DNA from: Verrucomicrobiota bacterium
Lineage (GTDB): Bacteria; Verrucomicrobiota; Verrucomicrobiia; Opitutales; UBA953
Length of the DNA: 5,701 bases
Direction: 5' to 3'
Assembly (NCBI GenBank): GCA_009924535.1
Contig: RFRI01000105.1
Span: 1-5,701 of the forward strand
Below are positions 1 to 4,640 of this stretch, piece after piece. Numbering within the stretch: the first letter of the stretch is position 1; every line of letters starts with the position of its first letter. Position numbers and translations under genes: made by a program. The notes beneath the pieces were generated by a model. That model was not told the origin of the DNA. It ran no database searches and was given only the letters and a program-made list of their open reading frames with translations.

Positions 1-1
1 C

Positions 2-115
2 CGCCCCGCGACGGGTTTCCCCCGGCCTTCCGAGCCGGTCGACAACTATATCGCCGTCGGCCTGCTCATCGCGTTGGGCGTCATCATCGTGCTGCTCTTG
101 CGCAAGCGCAGTTGA
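2..115 (+). CDS. C-terminal end of a membrane-anchored protein (5' partial)
   Basis: Only the last 37 codons are present, open from the window edge to a TGA at 113-115. The visible peptide has a Pro-rich stretch, then PVDNY, then about 18 hydrophobic residues (roughly IAVGLLIALGVIIVLLL), and ends in RKRS. That is a single C-terminal membrane anchor with a positively charged cytoplasmic tail, as seen at the end of surface or periplasmic proteins held in the inner membrane. The N-terminal domains that would tell its function lie outside the window. It stands on the far side of the tRNA-derived junction at about 297-320, so I infer it is a host chromosomal gene unrelated to the metal genes. The frame is supported by the coherent hydrophobic segment; the other two frames give no sensible protein. 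Confidence 0.6.
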   Translation, partial: RPATGFPRPSEPVDNYIAVGLLIALGVIIVLLLRKRS

Positions 116-261
116 GACGATCGCAAAATCAGCTCAAGTCCTGTGGCGAATGGCAAGCGGTGCGCCCTTTTGGTTTCAGACTTCGATCTCCTGAAGCCAT
201 TGGACAAATCTTGGATAAGATAAGGGCTCTTTTGGCAGAATCTGCCTAATCCTGCAAAAGA

Positions 262-287
262 CGAAACCCCATTTTACTGGGGTTTCG
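262..287 (-). terminator. Rho-independent terminator of the original tRNA gene
   Basis: CGAAACCCC (262-270) and GGGGTTTCG (279-287) form a perfect 9-bp stem with an 8-nt loop. On the minus strand the stem is followed by TCTTTT, a short T-rich tract; on the plus strand no T tract follows. It begins 9 nt after the CCA end of the minus-strand tRNA fragment, which is the usual place for a tRNA terminator. It therefore appears to be the native downstream flank of the tRNA gene. Confidence 0.75.
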
Positions 288-296
288 CATCCAAAG

Positions 297-319
297 TGGC
301 GGAGAGGATGGGATTCGAA
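297..319 (-). other. tRNA 3'-end fragment, probable attachment (att) site
   Basis: Read on the minus strand this segment parses as the end of a tRNA: T-loop TTCGAAT, 3' T-stem strand CCCAT, 3' acceptor strand CCTCTCC, discriminator G, then an encoded CCA. Acceptor GGAGAGG with G73 is typical of tRNA-Ser. The five bases before the T-loop (CTGAC) do not pair with CCCAT, and there is no D arm, anticodon arm or 5' acceptor strand upstream, so this is not a functional tRNA. A 3' tRNA fragment followed by a native terminator is the standard mark left by tyrosine-recombinase integration into a tRNA gene: the element carries a replacement 3' end and the displaced original end marks the far junction. 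By that logic the element lies to the right (about 320 onward) and the intact tRNA-Ser should be at its other end, outside the window. tRNA identity is inferred from the acceptor stem only. Confidence 0.72.
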
Positions 320-321
320 GT

Positions 322-358
322 CAGACTTTGCGTCTGCATGTCGTTGACCTTCAACGAC
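322..358. repeat. Two adjacent inverted repeats beside the tRNA fragment
   Basis: CAGAC (322-326) and GTCTG (332-336) make a 5-bp stem with a 5-nt loop. GTCGTTGA (340-347) and TCAACGAC (351-358) make a perfect 8-bp stem with a 3-nt loop. They directly adjoin the tRNA-derived sequence on its element side, where recombination sites often carry inverted repeats for integrase or accessory protein binding. That role is an inference; they could also be remnants of a degenerate tRNA-like arm. Confidence 0.45.
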
Positions 359-366
359 TGAGATTT

Positions 367-387
367 TTTGCGGACAGTTTGCGGACA
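367..387. repeat. Tandem direct repeat TTTGCGGACA x2
   Basis: TTTGCGGACA occurs at 367-376 and again at 378-387, one base apart, giving an 11-bp period close to one helical turn. Its place, about 50-70 bp inside the putative element from the tRNA fragment, is what is expected of arm-type binding sites of a tyrosine integrase. Function is inferred from position and periodicity only. Confidence 0.5.
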
Positions 388-444
388 AATTAACTGCCAA
401 CTCTGCTAATTTACCCAGCCGATTTTAGCGCGCAAGAATAATTG

Positions 445-960
445 TCACGCCGAACTCGCCAACAGATCGAGGCGTAACCTGTCTCTCGCTGACGCTACAC
501 GCCGCTCGACCGCCTTGGCGGTAAGCCCCAAGGCCTCGCCTGCCTCTTGATGCGACAGGCCGGAATACGCCGTCAGGATCAAGGGTTCGCGCAGGCCTTC
601 CGGCAATCGCTGCACCGCGGCCTTTACCAAGGCGGCGCGCTCATCGACGTCAGCGTTATCTTCCACGGCGCCTTCTGGAATGTCGGGAGTAAGGCCGGTG
701 AACCTTGCCAGCCGACGCAGCCAGCTGCGCCGTCGGTTCCTGGCCAGGTTGATCGCGATCCCGAAGATCCAGGTGGAAACATTTCCGCCGGTGAAACGCT
801 CGGAGGTCCGCCATGCCGTCGCGAACGCCTCGGTGGCGATCTCCTCTGCGTCGGCCGCGTCGGGAAGCAGGCGATAGAGGTAGCCGCGGACGCGAGGATT
901 CAGCTCATCAAAGAGCACCCGCCATCCAGCCTGGTCGTCTTTCGCAGGTAGGCCGTTCAT
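445..960 (-). CDS. ECF-family RNA polymerase sigma factor, CnrH-like position
   Basis: This 171-residue protein has the two-domain layout of an extracytoplasmic-function sigma factor. Region 2 spans about residues 12-80, with DAEEIATEAFATAW at 37-50 (region 2.2, core polymerase contact) and STWIFGIAINLARNRRR at 62-78 (regions 2.3/2.4, -10 recognition). A variable acidic linker follows (about 90-108). Region 4 covers about 110-166, with the helix-turn-helix SGLSHQEAGEALGLTAKAVERR at 133-154 split around the turn at GL, for -35 recognition. Length is normal. It is the last gene of a three-gene minus-strand operon: its ATG overlaps the TGA of the sensor gene (ATGA at 960-957), so translation is probably coupled. 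By order and topology it matches CnrH/NccH. It most likely directs polymerase to the divergent copper genes and to its own operon, which is inferred. No clear hairpin terminator follows its stop. Confidence 0.9.
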   Translation of the reverse strand: MNGLPAKDDQAGWRVLFDELNPRVRGYLYRLLPDAADAEEIATEAFATAWRTSERFTGGNVSTWIFGIAINLARNRRRSWLRRLARFTGLTPDIPEGAVEDNADVDERAALVKAAVQRLPEGLREPLILTAYSGLSHQEAGEALGLTAKAVERRVASARDRLRLDLLASSA

Positions 961-1406
961 CGGGCCTTGTGGTGTCCGTCGACGCCCGGAGCGCCCTCAT
1001 GGGACAGGGCCTCGACCTGCGGAAGGATGAGCGCGAAGTAGGCCTTCCCCTTCTCGGGCGGCATGCAGCCGGCAATCGCGAGCACGTGCTCGCGACGGGA
1101 ACGCTCGCAGCGACCGAGGGCGGCATCGAGGCCCGCCTTGGACTCGGGGCCCGGTTTCGCGTCCATGGCAAGCTTGGCCTGCCTCACCGCCTCGCAGTGA
1201 ACCTCGCACTCCTTCTCGAACTCGCCCTGAAGCGCGGCGATCCGGCTGATGGTGGCGTCATCGAGCCCAAACTCGGCGCGCAACCACGCCGCCTCCGAAC
1301 GCTGTTCGCACGCCGCGGCCATCCTGAAATCCCGGGTCGCCCACCAACCCAGAAACCCGGCCAGAAGCGAGAGGACCAGCGCGGTGATCAGGAGCCGCCC
1401 CCTCAT
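957..1406 (-). CDS. Membrane-tethered periplasmic metal sensor, CnrX-like, Cys-rich
   Basis: I start this 149-residue protein at the ATG at 1406-1404, which overlaps the upstream gene's stop (ATGA). A longer reading frame to 1481 adds 25 residues that merely overlap the upstream gene. It has a short N-terminus (MRGR), one membrane span at about residues 5-23, then an all-helical periplasmic domain of the heavy-metal-sensor/Metal_resist type. Candidate metal ligands are C33, C67, H70 and C71 (motif CEVHC), C100, H107, C114, M115 and a tail of H136, H145, H146. The segment HVLAIAGCMPPEKGKAY (107-123) aligns by eye with VHVFEMRAGLKPEHRPAY of CnrX, where His and Met bind metal; here the Met position is Ile and Cys residues have appeared. 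In the CnrYXH model the sensor binds periplasmic metal and relays this to the membrane anti-sigma factor. Cys/His ligands suggest a soft metal such as Cu(I) or Ag(I), fitting the neighbouring copper genes; this is inferred. Confidence 0.8.
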   Translation of the reverse strand: MRGRLLITALVLSLLAGFLGWWATRDFRMAAACEQRSEAAWLRAEFGLDDATISRIAALQGEFEKECEVHCEAVRQAKLAMDAKPGPESKAGLDAALGRCERSRREHVLAIAGCMPPEKGKAYFALILPQVEALSHEGAPGVDGHHKAR

Positions 1407-1642
1407 CGCGAGGAAGCCTCCACGATCGTACGCGCATGAAGCTTGGCCATCTGCTGCGAGTCCTGGGTATTGGCACGCCAACCGGCCAAGCTCCCGACTA
1501 GGAACACCGCCAAGGCGCCAGCCGAAACACGGACCAGCGGGCTACGCCGAGGCCCCCTGAGGATATTACGGGAGAAACCCTCTTCGCGCCGGGGGGAGAC
1601 CTGCCAAGCGGACATCAACTTGTCGATGGGGTCGTTGCTCAT
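1403..1642 (-). CDS. Small single-span membrane protein, candidate anti-sigma factor (CnrY-like)
   Basis: This 79-residue protein has an N-terminal cytoplasmic stretch with an amphipathic segment (IDKLMSAWQVSP, 6-17) and a basic region RGPRRSPLVR (29-38). One membrane span follows at about 38-54, then a short periplasmic tail of about 25 residues. It is first in an operon with the sensor and sigma genes, and its TGA overlaps the sensor ATG (ATGA at 1406-1403). CnrY/NccY proteins are also tiny, have one span, come first in the operon, and hold the sigma factor through a short N-terminal helix. I see no convincing sequence match to CnrY, so the call rests on gene order, size and topology. The stretch before the ATG is A/T-rich and has no Shine-Dalgarno sequence. 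If not an anti-sigma factor it may be a membrane partner of the sensor. Confidence 0.7.
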   Translation of the reverse strand: MSNDPIDKLMSAWQVSPRREEGFSRNILRGPRRSPLVRVSAGALAVFLVGSLAGWRANTQDSQQMAKLHARTIVEASSR

Positions 1643-1655
1643 ATTTGTTATTTAA

Positions 1656-1676
1656 TGTCCGGACACCCCGGTGTCC
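1656..1676. promoter_or_regulatory. Palindromic operator/promoter element between divergent operons
   Basis: Two overlapping perfect palindromes share the same bases. TGTCCGGACA is at 1656-1665. GGACACCCCGGTGTCC is at 1661-1676, with 7-bp arms and a 2-nt spacer. TGTCC/GGACA therefore occurs three times in 21 bp in alternating orientation. The element lies in the 85-bp gap between the minus-strand regulatory operon (ATG at 1642) and the plus-strand oxidase gene (ATG at 1728), where promoters for both must lie. It could bind a dimeric regulator or carry sigma -35 elements for either direction. I cannot place transcription starts. Confidence 0.5.
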
Positions 1677-1710
1677 CCCCTAAAGCCATTCGGGTGACCA
1701 TAAAAAGAAG

Positions 1711-1727
1711 CCGGGGGGAACCGGGGG
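1711..1727 (+). promoter_or_regulatory. G-rich repeat at the ribosome-binding position of the oxidase gene
   Basis: CCGGGGG, GAA, CCGGGGG form a direct repeat with a 10-bp period that ends immediately before the ATG at 1728. The first G run sits about 9-15 nt upstream of the start and could serve as an unusual G-only Shine-Dalgarno sequence. The alternative in-frame ATG at 1746 has no better site. This weakly supports the 1728 start. Confidence 0.35.
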
Positions 1728-3869
1728 ATGCGCACATTGATAGGTATGCGGATCAACACGGCACAGCCAATTAACCGGGTATCGTCGTGGGGCCTCCTCA
1801 TGATCGCGATCGTCCTGGGAGCCCCCGCTCAGGCCTGCGAGATCTGCCGGCAGGCCTTTGTCGCCGCGATGGAAGCCGCACCGAAGGCTTCAGCCCTGCA
1901 CCCCGCCGCCCGCGTCGTCGAATATAAGCTGACCATCGCCGAACAGACGCTGAGCCCGGCCGGTACGCCCGCCCAGGTGCTTACGATCAACGGCGGCACA
2001 CCCGGCCCGGTCCTCCGCTTCCGCGAAGGCGATGTGGCCCGCATCACGGTCACGAATGGTCTATCCGATGACACCACCTCGATCCATTGGCACGGCCTGC
2101 TAGTCCCGAACATCGAAGACGGCGTTCCTGGCGTGACCACCCCCATCATCGCCGCTGGTAAGTCCCGCACGTTCGAATTCCTCATCCGTCAGCACGGCAC
2201 CTACTGGTATCACAGCCATACCGGCCACCAACTGCAACGCGGGGTCCTCGGCTCCATCGTCATCGAGCCGAAGACGCCAACCATCCGTGCCGACCACGAC
2301 CAAGTCGTGGTGCTGGGCGACTGGACGAACGAGCATCCCTCCGAGGTCCAACGCACCCTCCTCCGCATGAGCGACTGGTACTCGTTCCGCAAGGGCACGG
2401 CCCAGTCTCTGCTCGGCGCCTATCAAGCCGGCAAGCTCGGCGAATACCTCGACCGCGAGAAAGCCCTCGTGCCGCCGATGGACCTCTCCGACGTCGCCTA
2501 CGACGCGTTCCTGATGAACGGGCAGCGCCGCCTGCAACTCCCCGGCAAGCCTGGTGAGACGGTCCGCGTCCGCATCATCAACGCCGGCGCGAGCACTTAT
2601 TTCTACCTCGGTGCGGCTTCCGGCCCGTTGAAGATCGTCTCCGCCGATGGCCAAGACGTCGTCCCCTTCGAGCAAAAGCGCCTCCTGATGGGTCCCGCCG
2701 AGACCTATGACTTATTGGTGACGATTCCCGCCGACGGCTCCTGGGAGCTGCGCGCCGACGCCCAAGACGGCAGCGGTGCGGTCTCCGCCTGGCTCGGCGA
2801 TGGCTCCGCCCACGCCGCCACCCCGCCACCCGCGCCAGCACGCTACGGGATGAGCGCCTACCTGACTTCAATTCTTGACCAGCTCGACCCCGAGCCCGGT
2901 GCCAAGGAATCCGAAAGGCCGCTCTCGCCCTACGCCAAGCTCCGCTCAGCCACTCCGCACCCCGTTGCGACGTCGCACCGCGAACTAACCCTCAAACTAA
3001 CGGGAGACATGATTCGCTACGCGTGGAGCTTCGATGGCCTCGACCCGCACGAAGCCGAGTCCATCAAGGTCAAGGAAGGCGAATCCCTCCGCGTGCGTCT
3101 GGTGAATAACACGATGATGCACCACCCGATTCACCTCCACGGGCATTTTTTCAGGCTCGTCGACGCAAACGATAAGGACCCGGCCACCTCCCCGCTGAAG
3201 CACACGGTCGACGTACCGCCGATGAGCGTGCGCACGATCGAGTTCACGGCCAACGAAGGTCAAGGCGACTGGCTCATCCACTGCCACCTGCTCTACCATC
3301 ATCTCACCGGCATGATCCGCACCATTCGCGTGACGACCGCCGATGGTGCCGAGCCGCCCCACCCCCCCGGAAAGCATGTGATGCCGACGGTCTACGCCTG
3401 GGGGCAGGCCAGTTTCACCACGGCCTCGGCCGCGGGCTTCGCGACGATTCAATCGGGCCGGGATAACTTCAATGTCAGTTGGATGGAAGGCATGCGCCAC
3501 GATGACGGCCACGAACGCGAACTGAGCTACTCCCGCTACGTTGATACCCGCCTGTCCCTCATCGCCGGCTATCGCTTCGACAACATGGACGGCGGCCGCG
3601 ACGGCCCTTTCGCCGGTGCCTCCTTCCGTCTGCCTTACTTCATCGACCTGAGCCTGACCCACCAATCCGGTGGCGAGACCCGAGCCATGCTGATGAAGAG
3701 CCTCCAGCTGACCGATCGCCTCGCCCTCGATCTTAGCTATCGTAACGGTCGCCAGACCGGCGTCACCACTTCCGCTGACCTCCGCTATCTGCTCACGAAG
3801 CAACTCTCGCTCACGGCGGGATATAATTCAGACTTCGGTGCAGGGTTCGGTCTCCTCACCCGCTTTTAG
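1728..3869 (+). CDS. pcoA: CopA/PcoA-type multicopper oxidase fused to an outer-membrane barrel-like domain
   Basis: This 713-residue exported oxidase is of the copper-resistance CopA/PcoA type, which oxidises periplasmic Cu(I) to less toxic Cu(II). The signal peptide has its hydrophobic core at about 21-35 and likely cleavage after AQA36; a CEIC pair (37-40) begins the mature protein. All copper sites are present. HWH (120-122) and HSH (162-164) lie in the first cupredoxin domain. HPIHLHGH (466-473) and HCHLLYHHLTGM (518-529) supply the remaining type 2/3 ligands plus the type 1 ligands H466, C519, H524 and M529. CopA-like context includes AFLMNGQ (260-266), YAKLR (402-406) and TMMHHPIHLHG (462-472). 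The Met-rich insert of classical CopA is missing. Normal members end soon after the HCH motif (about 540-600 residues). Here about 160 more residues (554-713) alternate polar and hydrophobic in some 10 strand-like segments and end in Phe, like a CopB-type outer-membrane barrel. First gene of the plus-strand operon; a start at 1746 is also possible. Confidence 0.92.
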   Translation: MRTLIGMRINTAQPINRVSSWGLLMIAIVLGAPAQACEICRQAFVAAMEAAPKASALHPAARVVEYKLTIAEQTLSPAGTPAQVLTINGGTPGPVLRFREGDVARITVTNGLSDDTTSIHWHGLLVPNIEDGVPGVTTPIIAAGKSRTFEFLIRQHGTYWYHSHTGHQLQRGVLGSIVIEPKTPTIRADHDQVVVLGDWTNEHPSEVQRTLLRMSDWYSFRKGTAQSLLGAYQAGKLGEYLDREKALVPPMDLSDVAYDAFLMNGQRRLQLPGKPGETVRVRIINAGASTYFYLGAASGPLKIVSADGQDVVPFEQKRLLMGPAETYDLLVTIPADGSWELRADAQDGSGAVSAWLGDGSAHAATPPPAPARYGMSAYLTSILDQLDPEPGAKESERPLSPYAKLRSATPHPVATSHRELTLKLTGDMIRYAWSFDGLDPHEAESIKVKEGESLRVRLVNNTMMHHPIHLHGHFFRLVDANDKDPATSPLKHTVDVPPMSVRTIEFTANEGQGDWLIHCHLLYHHLTGMIRTIRVTTADGAEPPHPPGKHVMPTVYAWGQASFTTASAAGFATIQSGRDNFNVSWMEGMRHDDGHERELSYSRYVDTRLSLIAGYRFDNMDGGRDGPFAGASFRLPYFIDLSLTHQSGGETRAMLMKSLQLTDRLALDLSYRNGRQTGVTTSADLRYLLTKQLSLTAGYNSDFGAGFGLLTRF

Positions 3870-3887
3870 TCCCAACCATAAAAAAAC

Positions 3888-4547
3888 ATGAAATCGCTCC
3901 TCACCACCACCCTGCTGGCCGTCCTCGCCTGCATCCCGACGTTCGGCGTCGAAACCTCCGTCAAACCCTATCCCCTCGACAAGTGTATCGTCTCGGACGA
4001 GAAACTCGGTGTCGAGGGCAAGCCCGTCGTCTTCATCCACGAGGGACAGGAGATCAAGCTCTGCTGCCAGGACTGCCGCAAGGACTTCGACGCTAACCCG
4101 GCCAAGTACCTGGCCAAGCTGCCCAAGGTGGAAGCACCCAAGGCAGAGCCCAAGAAAGCGGGGATGGACCATAAGATGCTGTGCGCGTGCTGCGCCGGCG
4201 ACGCGAAGGCCGCCGACGGCAAGGCGGCCGGACATGACCATGGCTCCGCGGCCAAGCAGGACGACAAGGAAAAGCCCAAGGACTATTCGAGCGAGGCCAA
4301 GGAGGCCAAGCCGCACGACCACGACCATACCGCCGCCACCAAGCCCGCCGAGGAGAAGAAGACCGACGGCCCCGCCAAGCCCTACCCTCTGAAGAACTGC
4401 ATCGTCTCCGACAACGACCTAGACTCGATGGGCGAACAGGCTTCGTTCGTCTACCAAGGCCAAACGATCAAGGTTTGCTGCAAGCCCTGCATCGCGAAGT
4501 TCGAGAAGAATCCAGCCAAGTACCTGAAAAAGCTCGAAGGCAAATAA
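3888..4547 (+). CDS. Exported protein with two YHS/TRASH-like metal-binding modules and a His-rich linker
   Basis: This 219-residue protein has a signal peptide (hydrophobic 4-18, likely cleaved near FG20), so it acts in the periplasm. It contains two 53-residue copies of one module, residues 26-78 and 164-216, that align without gaps; I count 29 identical positions. Each starts KPYPL, has one Cys in CIVSD (C33, C171), then CCxxC (C59, C60, C63; C197, C198, C201), and ends NPAKYL. This Cys pattern and the F..NPAKYL ending are those of the YHS/TRASH zinc-ribbon-like metal-binding fold. The Lys/Ala-rich linker holds MDHKM (93-97), CACC (99-102), HDH (116-118) and HDHDH (143-147), all plausible copper ligands. 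It begins 18 nt after the oxidase stop, so is co-transcribed, with an A7 run before the ATG instead of a Shine-Dalgarno sequence. A role in periplasmic copper storage or transfer is inferred; I know no named homologue. Confidence 0.85.
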   Translation: MKSLLTTTLLAVLACIPTFGVETSVKPYPLDKCIVSDEKLGVEGKPVVFIHEGQEIKLCCQDCRKDFDANPAKYLAKLPKVEAPKAEPKKAGMDHKMLCACCAGDAKAADGKAAGHDHGSAAKQDDKEKPKDYSSEAKEAKPHDHDHTAATKPAEEKKTDGPAKPYPLKNCIVSDNDLDSMGEQASFVYQGQTIKVCCKPCIAKFEKNPAKYLKKLEGK

Positions 4548-4556
4548 GCCTTCCGA

Positions 4557-4580
4557 AGCCCCGCAGAAGCGGGGCTTTTT
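4557..4580 (+). terminator. Rho-independent terminator after the oxidase/YHS operon
   Basis: AGCCCCGC (4557-4564) and GCGGGGCT (4569-4576) form a perfect 8-bp GC-rich stem with an AGAA tetraloop. A run of T's follows (4576-4580, then ATT). It starts 10 bases after the stop of the two-module protein, so it ends the oxidase-YHS transcript. The ATPase gene beyond it therefore needs its own promoter or read-through. Confidence 0.92.
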
Positions 4581-4619
4581 ATTGGGCAAGACCGCGACCT
4601 GTCCTCGCCTCCGATGCGT

Positions 4620-4640
4620 ATCAGGGTATGCTTACCTGAT
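4620..4640 (+). promoter_or_regulatory. Imperfect inverted repeat overlapping the ATPase start codon
   Basis: ATCAGG (4620-4625) pairs with CCTGAT (4635-4640). Inside it TA (4627-4628) pairs with TA (4633-4634) after one bulged G, leaving a TGCT loop. The 3' arm includes the first two bases of the ATPase ATG (4639-4641). Either a DNA operator or an mRNA hairpin limiting ribosome access is possible. No purine-rich ribosome-binding site is obvious other than AGGG (4623-4626), which the hairpin would cover. Confidence 0.35.

Larger units (their letters stand above)
116..444. other. Gene-free junction region, lower GC than its surroundings
   Basis: This 329-base stretch has no convincing gene. 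A 74-codon minus-strand reading frame (400 to 176) runs across the tRNA fragment and its terminator and is spurious. The region holds a short inverted repeat (GGCAGA at 234-239 against TCTGCC at 241-246), the terminator stem at 262-287, the tRNA 3' fragment at 297-319, hairpins at 322-336 and 340-358, and a tandem repeat at 367-387. Base composition is visibly more A/T-rich than in the flanking genes, most clearly at 361-445. No integrase gene is present here. Confidence 0.6.

Noticed and set aside
297..358. Complete tRNA-Ser gene
   Set aside because: The T-stem 5' strand does not pair and there is no D arm, proper anticodon arm or 5' acceptor strand; only the 3' end is tRNA.
176..400. 74-codon minus-strand reading frame across the junction region
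   Set aside because: It runs through the tRNA 3' fragment and a terminator hairpin and shows no domain or export feature; chance frame.
547..1439. Plus-strand frames (547-951, 680-877, 813-1439) opposite the sigma/sensor operon
   Set aside because: Arg/Pro-rich translations without domain features, antisense to genes with clear sigma-factor and sensor features.
1407..1481. Upstream extension of the sensor gene to ATG 1481
   Set aside because: The added 25 residues overlap the upstream gene and precede a good membrane span; ATG 1406 makes an ATGA coupling identical to the next junction.
2100..3803. Long minus-strand frames (2100-2675, 2997-3803) opposite the oxidase
   Set aside because: High-GC codon shadows; the plus strand encodes complete multicopper oxidase motifs throughout.
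3888..3932. Lipoprotein signal on the two-module protein (Cys15)
   Set aside because: The sequence before the Cys is VLA, with Leu at -2, a poor lipobox; cleavage by ordinary signal peptidase near residue 20 fits better.
4009..4392. Arg/Thr/Pro-rich 127-aa plus-strand frame inside the two-module protein gene
   Set aside because: Out-of-frame shadow of the Lys/Ala/His-rich linker; the real frame has a signal peptide and matched Cys modules.
4628..4639. Tiny leader frame ATG CTT ACC TGA overlapping the ATPase start
   Set aside because: Three codons with no ribosome-binding site; most likely chance, though it lies inside the start hairpin.
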